A stretch of DNA of 50,265 bases from a virus, in IMG/VR virus record IMGVR_UViG_3300050821_001954, positions 1-50,265 of that record; one strand, written 5' to 3'. The translations under genes and the position numbers were made by a program. How positions within the stretch are numbered: position 1 is the first letter of the stretch; each line of letters opens with the position of its first letter. Positions 40,759-47,254 of this stretch are shown here, piece after piece. The notes beneath the pieces are model-generated. The model worked only from the letters and a program-made list of their open reading frames with translations. It had not been told where the DNA came from and searched no databases.

Positions 40759-41328
40759 CTAGATGTACCCCGCGAGGTCTCGGCCGACCTTGTGTGCCTT
40801 GCCGATCTTGGGCGTCCCCACGTTGTGGTGCGCGTCTCCGATATTGAACTTTGGCTTGTGGCCGTGGCGCCGCTTGCCGACTGGATGTGCTTTACCCCGC
40901 ATGTTCGCCGGCATCGAGCGGCGCTCGCGCGGTTCTTTCTTCCCACCGAACGGAAGGTCACTGCCCCTCTCGCCGTGCCCGGGAGGTTGGCCGTGGTTCC
41001 CCAAGCGCACGCTCTCAGAAATGTTGGCCGGCACACGCGAGGGGTGCGTCAGCCCGCGGCGCGTCTGCATGCTGCCGTGGCCCCGTGGAACTGGGTGACT
41101 CTTGCCGTCCATGTGCTTGCTCGATGGCGGGATCGTCTTGTGGCCTGGCACCGTCGAGGTCACGCCACCCGGGTTGTGGTGACCACCTTCAATGTCGTGC
41201 GCGGCACCAATGCCCGGGCCCTCGCCTACAGCCTTTGTGCCAGCGTGGCCGCTGCCCTTGATTCTGCGCGCGTTGCGCAATAGGTCACTGAAGGGGTGCC
41301 CACCTCGCGCTGAGTGAAAACGTGCCAT
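40759..41328 (-). CDS. His/Gly-rich basic protein, 189 aa
   Basis: A strong AGGAGG ribosome site precedes ATG 41328. The sequence is dominated by Gly, His, Lys, Arg and Pro with repeated short motifs (HDIEGGHHNPGGV; KKEPRERRSMPANMRGKAHP; GKRRHGHKPKFNIGDAHHNV). It is likely intrinsically disordered and strongly basic. It could bind DNA or RNA, or divalent metal through its His clusters. I do not recognise a family. Its abundance of dispersed G-K/R-H motifs suggests a virion- or nucleoid-associated protein. Confidence 0.55.
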   Translation of the reverse strand: MARFHSARGGHPFSDLLRNARRIKGSGHAGTKAVGEGPGIGAAHDIEGGHHNPGGVTSTVPGHKTIPPSSKHMDGKSHPVPRGHGSMQTRRGLTHPSRVPANISESVRLGNHGQPPGHGERGSDLPFGGKKEPRERRSMPANMRGKAHPVGKRRHGHKPKFNIGDAHHNVGTPKIGKAHKVGRDLAGYI

Positions 41329-41337
41329 CGTACCTCC

Positions 41338-41526
41338 TCAAATCTTCTTTGCTAGCGATCGGCGCCGTGATGCAGATAGCTTTGCGTTGTGCTTCCGCTC
41401 CATCGTCCGACCTTTTGCCGTGATTTTGTTCCCGTGCATTGCTCCGATTTTGTTCATGGTTCCAAAGATGGCCGAGGGATTATCGCCGTATTCAGATCGG
41501 AGTTTATCTTCAAGAAACTTCGGCAT
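41338..41526 (-). CDS. Small conserved protein with basic tail, 62 aa
   Basis: MPKFLEDKLRSEYGDNPSAI leads into GTMNKIGAMHGNKITAKGR, a conserved phage small-protein pattern. The C-terminus NAKLSASRRRSLAKKI matches the tail of the zinc-ribbon protein at 24051 (RLSGSQRRGLAKKL). AAAGGC precedes ATG. A DNA-associated or packaging-related role is possible but not shown. Confidence 0.65.
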   Translation of the reverse strand: MPKFLEDKLRSEYGDNPSAIFGTMNKIGAMHGNKITAKGRTMERKHNAKLSASRRRSLAKKI

Positions 41527-41559
41527 GGCCTTTATCTGTACTCTTAACCGCAGATGAAA

Positions 41560-42204
41560 TCAAGTGGTTTCCGCTCCCTCCCTCACGCTCGGGTCGGTGG
41601 CGAGTTGGCGAATGTACCGAGCATCACTTTCACATTCCGGCGTAAAGCTCCCTTCGCTTTCTAGAACCAGTTCCCAGGAAACACGACTGCCCCATCTACG
41701 GGTGAACCATGTCTTTGCCTCTTGGAGGGCCGTCGCAGCCTGAATCTTCGCCAGTTGGTCCAGCACAACATCGAGCCTTCCACCGATACGACAGCCAGCA
41801 TCGCGGTGTTCTGATGGTGGGTCAGTTGGTATACCAGCATCATCTAGTCGCTTGTGAACGTAATCCTTGAACGCTTGCAACGCAGCAACCCGCTCGCGCA
41901 CATAATCCTCTAGCGCCTGCGGCGATGGGTCGATGGCGAGGATGCGGCGGTGCATCTCGACAAGGGCGGTATATTCAGATGGCGGTCCGCTATAATGCCC
42001 ATCACTAATTTTGGAAGTAATAAAGTCGTCTAGTACATCTGCCGCCCGCTGCAACATCAGCGTATTGCTCGCGGCTAGTTTGGCGTCCACTTCGGCTTGC
42101 GAATATCGTTTCGGTGGAGGCTTGAGTGGTGAGCATTTGCCGCGATGGTCTGCTACCCATCTGCAAGGAAACTCACCAACTCTTTTTGAACATCGCTCAC
42201 TCAT
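41560..42204 (-). CDS. Hypothetical Cys-containing helical protein, 214 aa
   Basis: ATG 42204 (MSERCSKRVGEFPCRWVADH) is chosen for its perfect GGAGGCGAAACG upstream module. N-terminal Cys/His residues (CSKRVGEFPC, RGKCSP) suggest a small zinc site. The rest is helical (VDAKLAASNTLMLQRAADVL; YVRERVAALQAFKDYVHKRL), with a C-terminal segment rich in Trp and Arg (WFTRRWGSRVSWELVLESEG). Function unknown; typical accessory phage gene. Confidence 0.62.
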   Translation of the reverse strand: MSERCSKRVGEFPCRWVADHRGKCSPLKPPPKRYSQAEVDAKLAASNTLMLQRAADVLDDFITSKISDGHYSGPPSEYTALVEMHRRILAIDPSPQALEDYVRERVAALQAFKDYVHKRLDDAGIPTDPPSEHRDAGCRIGGRLDVVLDQLAKIQAATALQEAKTWFTRRWGSRVSWELVLESEGSFTPECESDARYIRQLATDPSVREGAETT

Positions 42205-42217
42205 CGTTTCGCCTCCT

Positions 42218-42304
42218 CTATGATAGAGAATAGAACAGCAAGGCTGTTCCATGCCCTGAATTAAGTGTAGCTCCATTTGCTTTCACTAGAACGTATCGGC
42301 TCAT
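42218..42304 (-). CDS. Possible 28-aa peptide
   Basis: It starts with ATGA overlapping the 108-aa gene stop and fills the gap to the next ribosome module. The sequence MSRYVLVKANGATLNSGHGT plus ALLFYSLS is plausible for a small soluble peptide. Its TAG stop lies just before GGAGGCGAAACG. Support is only by gap filling. Confidence 0.35.
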   Translation of the reverse strand: MSRYVLVKANGATLNSGHGTALLFYSLS

Positions 42305-42627
42305 TTGCGCTCCTTGGCCTCACGGACTTGGGACTCCAACTCGCTTCTTCGGTCGCACGGAACTTTATCGCATATAGGGCATGCCTTCTTGTGCTCCGCC
42401 AGCCGCGCCGTAGCCAGCAGCCGGTCAAGGAGATGCTGCGTGCCGGGGGCGAGAGGCAAGCTCCTCAATCGGTGAGAGACATTCGTGCCAATTAGACTCG
42501 TCCAATTGGGGTCATCAAACTCGTTGGCGTCCGCTTCCCGCTGCTCCAGCGCCGCTTCCACTTTGGCGCGTTCGAGGTCGGCGGCGGTGTAGAGAGCATT
42601 TAACATTTTGTTGAATGGATCACTCAT
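42301..42627 (-). CDS. Small zinc-knuckle protein, 108 aa
   Basis: ATG 42627 is preceded by GGAGGGAAC. Helical start (NALYTAADLERAKVEAALEQ), then a conserved-looking LIGTNVSHRLRSLPL, then a metal site at residues 80-95 (EHKKACPICDKVPCDRRSEL). It ends REAKERK, the same type of Glu-Ala-Lys end found at other junctions in this region. Function unknown. Confidence 0.6.
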   Translation of the reverse strand: MSDPFNKMLNALYTAADLERAKVEAALEQREADANEFDDPNWTSLIGTNVSHRLRSLPLAPGTQHLLDRLLATARLAEHKKACPICDKVPCDRRSELESQVREAKERK

Positions 42628-42682
42628 CTAGTTCCCTCCGAATGTCGGCGCAGAGGTCGGGGTTAGTAGGCTGCTGATTCAC
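42620..42682 (-). CDS. Short ORF resembling the start of the 121-aa protein, 20 aa
   Basis: GTG start after GAGGTGAAAA. The peptide contains PTNPDLCADIRRELDE, similar to KTNPDLAADSAKLERM of 44937-45302, and 15 bases (GAGGTCGGGGTTAGT) are identical between the two loci. It is most likely a truncated duplicate (gene remnant) of the larger gene's 5' end. Confidence 0.35.
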   Translation of the reverse strand: MNQQPTNPDLCADIRRELDE

Positions 42683-42785
42683 TTTTCACCTCTGAGAAAC
42701 CCCCGCGGCACAATGCCTCGATGCGCCTCACCTCTTGCCAATCGCGGGCAACGTCCTTCGCCCAAGATGGCAGTGGCTCATTCAT
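42663..42785 (-). CDS. Small protein, 40 aa
   Basis: ATG overlaps the upstream stop (ATGA) after the GGAGGCGAAACA module. The product MNEPLPSWAKDVARDWQEVR ends RGGFSEVKSESAAY. A Trp-containing helical segment makes a real peptide plausible. Unrecognised. Confidence 0.45.
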   Translation of the reverse strand: MNEPLPSWAKDVARDWQEVRRIEALCRGGFSEVKSESAAY

Positions 42786-42955
42786 TGTTTCGCCTCCTCA
42801 AGCAGCCGCCTCAATTCCAGCTGTGTAGATGGCAATAATTCTTGCCACTTAAGTTTCGCCTCATAATTGTGGATTTGATAAGGGCGTGATGGATACGCCT
42901 TTACTAGCAGCGCATACCGTTTCTGCCTGGTCAGACTATTCCACAGTTCTTTCAC
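42782..42955 (-). CDS. Small basic protein, 57 aa
   Basis: GTG 42955 overlaps the previous stop (GTGA) and follows GGAGGCGAAACGCTC. The frame is open upstream, but this start fits the local module. Sequence: MKELWNSLTRQKRYALLVKA, then NYEAKLKWQELLPSTQLELR, ending LLEEAKQ. The C-terminal LEEAKQ codons contain the next ribosome-binding module. Function unknown. Confidence 0.5.
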   Translation of the reverse strand: MKELWNSLTRQKRYALLVKAYPSRPYQIHNYEAKLKWQELLPSTQLELRRLLEEAKQ

Positions 42956-43158
42956 GAGCGTTTCGCCTCCTCCATCGATTCGCACATGGCCTTGAAACAG
43001 TTGTAGTCGAAACAGTATTCCTCTCTGCCGTCGATCTCGAAGCTGAGAATGTCCGACGTATTATGATGAACGGCCCGCAACGTGTGGCCGGGACATCCTT
43101 GCTGTCGGCAATCGTTGAAGCATGTGTACTTAACTTCCTTGCCGTAGGATGTGCTCAT
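42952..43158 (-). CDS. Small Cys-rich protein, 68 aa
   Basis: MSTSYGKEVKYTCFNDCRQQ, then GCPGHTLRAVHHN, then GREEYCFDYNCFKAMCESME. Seven Cys and three His residues suggest one or two zinc sites. It ends EEAKRS, whose codons form the ribosome site of the downstream gene. The ATGA overlap with the radical SAM gene indicates co-translation. Confidence 0.6.
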   Translation of the reverse strand: MSTSYGKEVKYTCFNDCRQQGCPGHTLRAVHHNTSDILSFEIDGREEYCFDYNCFKAMCESMEEAKRS

Positions 43159-44063
43159 CGCCGTTTCGCCTCCTCCCTCATGGCCGCGTCTCCGCTTGCT
43201 TCCTGGGTGGGGCGGGCGCGGTAGATTGCGGGTCTAGACCAGTATCGGTTCAGGGCTTTCCATTCTTGGCTGTACACTTTCGTTGGCATGTCGGCTGTTG
43301 GCGGCTGATACAGTTGCGAGAATGGTAGGAAGCCCATTGAGTAGACCGTTTCGCATCGGTGCTTGGCATCGGCTAGAGTTTCGTCATCGTAGCCAATCAT
43401 CGTGTAGCAGCGCATTTTGTTTACTGAAATCCCTTCGCATATTTCCTTGGCTCTCCGCAGCCAGTCAATGTCCTTGCCCCCTACATCGCAAGCGAACCAA
43501 AGCTCTCCAATCTTGATGGAGTCGAATAGTTCACGGTGCCACGGTTGCAAAAAGTGCTTGTCCAATCCGCCGTTGAAATAGATGGGGCGGTCCTGCTCTC
43601 GTAGCATGGCGAATACGGCCTCTAGGTGTTTACGCTCGCAGGCCAAGAGATTGTTGTCTTGCACGATGAATCCCGGCTTGATGGAGAGGTAGCGCAAATC
43701 GCCCTCTGAGAATGGCACCTTGCACCAGCCGCACTTTTTCGGGCAGCCTCGGCTTGTGATTACACAGCCATGCTTTAGGAATCGACCTGGCACAAACTCT
43801 CCGGCAGGGTCGTCGTAGGCTGGCCCTCCCACGCGCACGTCTCGGTAATACATTCGCCAACTATCGGCCAGCTTCTCAGCGTAGGACCGCTCCCAAGTGA
43901 ACGTGCAACTAACTCTAACAGAGGTATACTCAGTGCCCGGACGGTACAAAGGTGGCTGCCCTACGAAAGCCATTTCATCATCAGGAGTCCACTTGTTTCT
44001 AGTAGGAAACACGCGGATGACCTGAGAGTTAGGCAACAGTCCGTCCAATGGCACCGTGCTCAC
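43155..44063 (-). CDS. B12-type radical SAM protein, 302 aa
   Basis: The N-terminal part (PNSQVIRVFPTRNKWTPDDE; VGGPAYDDPAGEFVPGRFLK) resembles the cobalamin-type leader of such proteins but lacks an obvious DxHxxG. The cluster motif CVITSRGCPKKCGWCKVPFS (CxxxCxxC) and following EGDLRYLSIKPGFIVQDNNL, PIYFNGGLDKHF and MRCYTMIGYDDETLADA are the radical SAM TIM-barrel. Closely similar proteins are common in environmental phages, and their substrate is unknown. The GTG start overlaps the methyltransferase stop (GTGA). Confidence 0.78.
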   Translation of the reverse strand: MSTVPLDGLLPNSQVIRVFPTRNKWTPDDEMAFVGQPPLYRPGTEYTSVRVSCTFTWERSYAEKLADSWRMYYRDVRVGGPAYDDPAGEFVPGRFLKHGCVITSRGCPKKCGWCKVPFSEGDLRYLSIKPGFIVQDNNLLACERKHLEAVFAMLREQDRPIYFNGGLDKHFLQPWHRELFDSIKIGELWFACDVGGKDIDWLRRAKEICEGISVNKMRCYTMIGYDDETLADAKHRCETVYSMGFLPFSQLYQPPTADMPTKVYSQEWKALNRYWSRPAIYRARPTQEASGDAAMREEAKRR

Positions 44064-44734
44064 CGTTTCCCCTCCGCTTCTGTGGGCCGGGCCAACCGTT
44101 GCTCCAGGATGCGCTCGGCGTAATCCGCTACGCAGTTGGCTAGTTCGGGTGGAATGGTGGCGAGCAAAGGTTTACGAACACTCTTTGATAGGCGAAGTTC
44201 AGGCGCGAAATTGCCAGGTTTACCAGAACGCCCGTGCTGCTCGTTTGGTCGCCATTTTGCTTTACTGATTCCCTGACCCATGACTATCGGGACTCCACTC
44301 CCCCACAGATAGAACGGCCCGCAGTGATTAACCGCATTACCCACAAACTGCTGCGCCGCTCGCACGTTCTCCATGACATAGGGCACGCCTGATGCTTCAC
44401 ATAGCGCTCGCGTGTGCTCAAACATCTTGATGCCCAACTCTGGGTAGGGTGGATTGGGATGGAAGTGCTTCATGCCGTGAACCGAGAATTGCTCGCAGGG
44501 GCTAGAGGCGCAGATGAAGTCGAAGCGGTCAGCTATTGGCTTATTGCGCCCGTCATTGGTGCATAGGAAGCCATCCCGCTGCCACTCCAGTTTTAGAATG
44601 TCCCACTGAATGAAGTGACAGCCCTTAGGAATCTCTGGCGGCTCAACCAGGTCCACGCCCACACACTCCCAGCCACGGGCCGCAAAGGCCTTGCTCCAGC
44701 CCCATCTTCCGCAGAACAGGTCCAGCAGCCTCAC
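44060..44734 (-). CDS. DNA C5-cytosine methyltransferase, 224 aa
   Basis: Motif I is MRLLDLFCGRWGWSKAFAAR, and the catalytic motif IV is FICASSPCEQFSVHGMKHFH (Pro-Cys). Motif VI is PYVMENVRAAQQFVGNAVNH. The C-terminal motif region is KPLLATIPPELANCVADYAE. The protein is shorter than typical Dcm enzymes because the target-recognition region is small. It would methylate phage or host DNA, perhaps to evade restriction, in line with the DarB-like protein. It starts at GTG 44734, whose Shine-Dalgarno is inside a 38-bp direct repeat. Confidence 0.87.
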   Translation of the reverse strand: MRLLDLFCGRWGWSKAFAARGWECVGVDLVEPPEIPKGCHFIQWDILKLEWQRDGFLCTNDGRNKPIADRFDFICASSPCEQFSVHGMKHFHPNPPYPELGIKMFEHTRALCEASGVPYVMENVRAAQQFVGNAVNHCGPFYLWGSGVPIVMGQGISKAKWRPNEQHGRSGKPGNFAPELRLSKSVRKPLLATIPPELANCVADYAERILEQRLARPTEAEGKR

Positions 44735-44770
44735 TTTTCTCCTTTGGCTTCCGCGATCAGGGCCGCGACA
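44733..44770. repeat. 38-bp direct repeat, copy A
   Basis: A perfect direct repeat with 44939-44976. On the coding strand it carries codons VAALIAEAKGEK and an AAAGGAG ribosome site, followed here by the C5-methyltransferase start. It therefore looks like a duplicated gene end plus translation start signal. Confidence 0.85.
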
Positions 44771-44778
44771 GTTCTAGG

Positions 44779-44934
44779 TCATGGCTTAAACTCTCCGTAG
44801 GCTAACGGCTTATGCTCGTCTCTCGGTACTGGAGGACGTATCAAACTTTCTAAGTAAAGTGCCAAATTCGGCAGTCCGTTTGCTTGAGCTTCCAACGCAG
44901 CTTGACGCAATATTTCTACTTGTTTGCTATCCAT
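44779..44934 (-). CDS. Small helical protein, 51 aa
   Basis: Between the two 38-bp repeats. MDSKQVEILRQAALEAQANG continues with LPNLALYLESLIRPPVPR and ends LAYGEFKP. The ATG is preceded by GGAGAAAAGTAGCG, contributed by repeat copy B. A helical regulator or toxin-antitoxin-sized protein; not recognised. Confidence 0.5.
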   Translation of the reverse strand: MDSKQVEILRQAALEAQANGLPNLALYLESLIRPPVPRDEHKPLAYGEFKP

Positions 44935-44936
44935 CG

Positions 44937-45302
44937 CTACTTTTCTCCTTTGGCTTCCGCGATCAGGGCCGCGACATTTTCCGGCGAGGAGAGTTGGCGG
45001 ACTACTCCCGCTGCGCTATACACCGCTTGATGTGCAGCCGTTCCGTGCGGGCCATTTATATCGGCGAATTCCATTATTGCATGTGCCGCCCGCTCCACCA
45101 CCACCTGCACCAGCCGTTGCTCGCGGAGGCAGCCTAGACAGTAAGACGGTTCTGGATGTGACCCAAATGCAGAAGCTCGTCTGTTTGCAGACGTTCCTTG
45201 TCCGGCAACCCATTCCGCCCGCAAATGCCCGCATTCCATGCGCTCCAGCTTGGCGGAGTCGGCGGCGAGGTCGGGGTTAGTCTTTGGGATAGAGTGTTGC
45301 AT
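44937..45302 (-). CDS. Zinc-finger-like protein, 121 aa
   Basis: ATG 45302 is used because GGGAGGCGCG precedes it; the frame is open to 45326. N-terminus MQHSIPKTNPDLAADSAKLE, then a Cys/His site (RMECGHLRAEWVAGQGT, SYCLGCLREQRL), then a helical C-terminus. It ends IAEAKGEK, encoded by repeat copy B, and the same end is found as a relic in copy A. A 20-aa ORF at 42620 resembles its start. Function unknown. Confidence 0.62.
   Translation of the reverse strand: MQHSIPKTNPDLAADSAKLERMECGHLRAEWVAGQGTSANRRASAFGSHPEPSYCLGCLREQRLVQVVVERAAHAIMEFADINGPHGTAAHQAVYSAAGVVRQLSSPENVAALIAEAKGEK
44939..44976. repeat. 38-bp direct repeat, copy B
   Basis: Identical to copy A at 44733-44770. It forms the 3' end of the 121-aa gene and supplies the ribosome site of the 51-aa gene. 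Confidence 0.85.
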
Positions 45303-45387
45303 CGCGCCTCCCAATGACATAGCCACACCACACGCCTAGACACCAAACGATGACCAGCACCGTGCAAATTACGAACGCTTCACTCAT
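45277..45387 (-). CDS. Single-span membrane peptide, 36 aa
   Basis: GGAAGGCAGA precedes ATG 45387. MSEAFVICTVLVIVWCLGVW is a transmembrane helix, with CGYVIGRRDATLYPKD following. The basic residues after the helix place the C-terminus in the cytoplasm. It overlaps the start of the 121-aa gene by 26 bases. Possibly a holin-like or regulatory peptide. Confidence 0.5.
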   Translation of the reverse strand: MSEAFVICTVLVIVWCLGVWCGYVIGRRDATLYPKD

Positions 45388-45432
45388 TCTGCCTTCCCCT
45401 TCTCATGTACGCTACCTTGGTCGATTCGTTGT

Positions 45433-45660
45433 TTAATCTATTCCTAGAGGTCCGCGACTCCGCTCTGAGCCTATTGAGGGAGGAGTCCGTTCTTTGATGC
45501 AATGCTTTTCATTCGTGCAACAGCCGCACTTAATGCAGATAGGTTTATTATGGATGGTGCAGTATCCTAAATGCTTGGTTTTCATGTTCGGCTCACTCAT
45601 TCTGCCTCCTGTCCATTGTGGTTCTCTCGAATCGTCACCGATTTCTGCTCCAGGGCTCAT
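45433..45660 (-). CDS. Small zinc-binding protein, 75 aa
   Basis: ATG 45660 adjoins the TAG of the 38-aa gene (TAGATG) and has AAGGAG upstream. A second in-frame ATG at 45600 (MSEPNMKTKHL) has AGGAGGCAGA like the other local starts and may be the ancestral one. The C-terminal half has six Cys and two His residues (YCTIHNKPICIKCGCCTNEK, HC), a likely zinc site. Function unknown. Confidence 0.5.
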   Translation of the reverse strand: MSPGAEIGDDSREPQWTGGRMSEPNMKTKHLGYCTIHNKPICIKCGCCTNEKHCIKERTPPSIGSERSRGPLGID

Positions 45661-45777
45661 CTACGCATCTCCTTTTTCGCGGCGGGTCTTCATGTTTGCG
45701 ATACGCGATAGGTTAGCCCCAAGCCAATACAGTGGGCGAACTTTCTTCGTCTTCGGCTTCCCTCGCTTGCGCTTCAT
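45661..45777 (-). CDS. Short basic protein, 38 aa
   Basis: Start overlaps the previous stop (ATGA), and the TAG is followed directly by the next ATG. MKRKRGKPKTKKVRPLYWLG and the basic tail NMKTRREKGDA suggest an RNA- or DNA-binding peptide. No family known. Confidence 0.5.
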   Translation of the reverse strand: MKRKRGKPKTKKVRPLYWLGANLSRIANMKTRREKGDA

Positions 45778-46022
45778 GGGCGCTTCCCACTGAGACGCTT
45801 GTCCATTTCATCGGCAATGCGATAGCGAACCGCTTTCCCGCCAACAATGGAACGGAGGTGCTGGTCGGACCACCATTGCGCCTCTTCCTTGCGGGCCGCT
45901 CGGTCCACGCGCCGGAGGGCGGCGGCATAGAATTGTACAAGCACGAAATCCTCAGCGAATTTATGTTTCAACGCAATACGTACCGCCATCTTGTCGAATT
46001 TGTCGGTTGATTTATGCGACAT
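45774..46022 (-). CDS. Small helical protein, 82 aa
   Basis: ATG 46022 has AAGGAGTTGG upstream and overlaps the HTH gene stop by 11 bases. MSHKSTDKFDKMAVRIALKH, then FVLVQFYAAALRRVDRAARK, then WWSDQHLRSIVGGKAVR and a Lys/Arg end. A DNA-binding or HTH-adjacent accessory protein seems possible. Unrecognised. Confidence 0.55.
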   Translation of the reverse strand: MSHKSTDKFDKMAVRIALKHKFAEDFVLVQFYAAALRRVDRAARKEEAQWWSDQHLRSIVGGKAVRYRIADEMDKRLSGKRP

Positions 46023-46221
46023 GCGACCAACTCCTTCTTTGTACAATTCTGCGGATCGTTGTGGCACTGACCCCGTACTCATTTGCCAAAACATGAGTCA
46101 GCACCCCACCCGCTCGGCTTTTCCTGATCTGCACAACGTCTTTCTCCTCTAGCTTGATGCCGTGCCCGCGAAAATCGACGTGCTGGATTTTGCATCCAGA
46201 GCCGCTTCTTTTTGGAAGCAT
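46012..46221 (-). CDS. Helix-turn-helix (HNH-associated type) protein, 69 aa
   Basis: From ATG 46221 the frame has GIKLEEKDVVQIRKSRAGGV and THVLANEYGVSATTIRRIVQ-type recognition sequence, ending RRSWSHVA. This is the small HTH frequently fused to HNH endonucleases (pattern 'LTxxDVxxIRxxxxxGxxxxxLAxxYGVSxxTIxxIVxxxxWxHV'). Here no HNH core precedes it. Its 5' half lies in another frame inside the RuvC-like gene. Confidence 0.6.
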   Translation of the reverse strand: MLPKRSGSGCKIQHVDFRGHGIKLEEKDVVQIRKSRAGGVLTHVLANEYGVSATTIRRIVQRRSWSHVA

Positions 46222-46753
46222 CGATGGCCGCTTCCAGTTCGGCGCGGGCGTGTCGTAGGGTGCCACGGGTGTGCTCCTTTCTTAAGAATTCAGCCAATAA
46301 CAGTGCATCGGCTCGGCCGTGATCCTTCTTGCGGTTTAGCTCGACACTTGGAAACAACCGCTTCGCCACGATGATCGAAGAACCTTTCCCCTTAGGCATT
46401 CCGTCCATCATGGCTTGCTTCCACCTCTGTGGCGTAACTTTCTGATACGGAATACCCAAACCGACAAGCAAGCCTTCCCATAAACCGACGCCGCGACCGA
46501 AGCTGAAAGAAGAAGCCACGCCCTGTTTGGGCATAGAATGGACGTGCTCAATGACGGCAAACACTTCACCACGTGCAACAAGGGTATTCAGTGTTGATAA
46601 ATATGCTCGCATTTGGTTGATGTCGTAATCCCGTCGGCCCTTGGTTCCACCGACTAGCGTTGGCGTATCTAGGGCTCGCAGGGGCACACCTTCCGAGTTG
46701 CTAATGAAGGCGATGGCGCCCGCGAGTCCAGGGTCTATGCCGACGAAGATCAT
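46079..46753 (-). CDS. RuvC-like Holliday junction resolvase, 224 aa
   Basis: The N-terminus FVGIDPGLAGAIAFISNSEG carries the first catalytic Asp, AVIEHVHSMPKQGVASSFSF the Glu, and NRKKDHGRADALLLAEFLRK the final acidic pair, the four-acid RuvC/RNase-H-like site. WEGLLVGLGIPYQKVTPQRW is also family-typical. After about residue 165 the composition changes, and the frame overlaps the HTH ORF, so the true C-terminus may be near residue 170. It would resolve branched DNA before packaging. Confidence 0.83.
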   Translation of the reverse strand: MIFVGIDPGLAGAIAFISNSEGVPLRALDTPTLVGGTKGRRDYDINQMRAYLSTLNTLVARGEVFAVIEHVHSMPKQGVASSFSFGRGVGLWEGLLVGLGIPYQKVTPQRWKQAMMDGMPKGKGSSIIVAKRLFPSVELNRKKDHGRADALLLAEFLRKEHTRGTLRHARAELEAAIDASKKKRLWMQNPARRFSRARHQARGERRCADQEKPSGWGADSCFGK

Positions 46754-46914
46754 TTCGGAAGACCGTGGATAGCCAAGTCTTTCGCAAGAAGGTCGAGCAA
46801 GCAGTCCAGTTCAATCTTCCGTTCCGGTGTCAGCCCTTTCTCGAACTGCCGGAACCGCAATTCGAGGGCGGTGTACAGTGAGTGGGCGTTGTTGATTTGT
46901 TCTGCTGTCAGCAT
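46750..46914 (-). CDS. Small helical protein, 54 aa
   Basis: ATG 46914, stop overlapping the RuvC-like start by ATGA. MLTAEQINNAHSLYTALELR, then QFEKGLTPERKIELDCLLDL and ending KDLAIHGLPK. Consistent amphipathic helices. A translationally coupled partner of the resolvase by position only. Confidence 0.5.
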   Translation of the reverse strand: MLTAEQINNAHSLYTALELRFRQFEKGLTPERKIELDCLLDLLAKDLAIHGLPK

Positions 46915-46916
46915 GG

Positions 46917-47234
46917 CTATTCCTCTTCCTTTGCCACCTTTACTTTGACTTTTTCTTTTTCGTGGACCACGTTGATCGTGATGCCGTCGCAGTTGTAGGA
47001 GGTCTTCGAGTGCTTTTTCATTAACGTAAGAAGTTCGCTGTTGAGAGAGACTTCCTGCTTGGTCAACTCCATGCGGCGGTCCCGAACCGTAGCGTAGTCC
47101 TTCGCTATCTCGTCAAGATCCTCCAGTTTGTTGTCTTCCATGCCTGCCAGTTTGACTTGCTTCGGCCGGTCTACTCGAACGCTCTTGGCCCTTGGTGCCT
47201 TCGGTTTCTTTCCAGTCCAGTTCTTGACTGACAT
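46917..47234 (-). CDS. Hypothetical charged protein, 105 aa
   Basis: ATG 47234 has AAAGGAGCACC upstream. Basic N-terminus (MSVKNWTGKKPKAPRAKSVR), then a coiled coil (LEDLDEIAKDYATVRDRRME; QEVSLNSELLTLMKKHSKTS). A beta segment (YNCDGITINVVHEKEKVKVK) follows. This layout occurs in small phage coiled-coil proteins of unknown function near recombination genes. Confidence 0.62.
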   Translation of the reverse strand: MSVKNWTGKKPKAPRAKSVRVDRPKQVKLAGMEDNKLEDLDEIAKDYATVRDRRMELTKQEVSLNSELLTLMKKHSKTSYNCDGITINVVHEKEKVKVKVAKEEE

Positions 47235-47254
47235 CGGTGGTGCTCCTTTCAGAT

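Noticed and set aside
40681-41283. Plus-strand ORF of 200 codons opposite the His/Gly-rich gene
   Set aside because: No ribosome site, and the minus-strand gene has AGGAGG and fits the operon.
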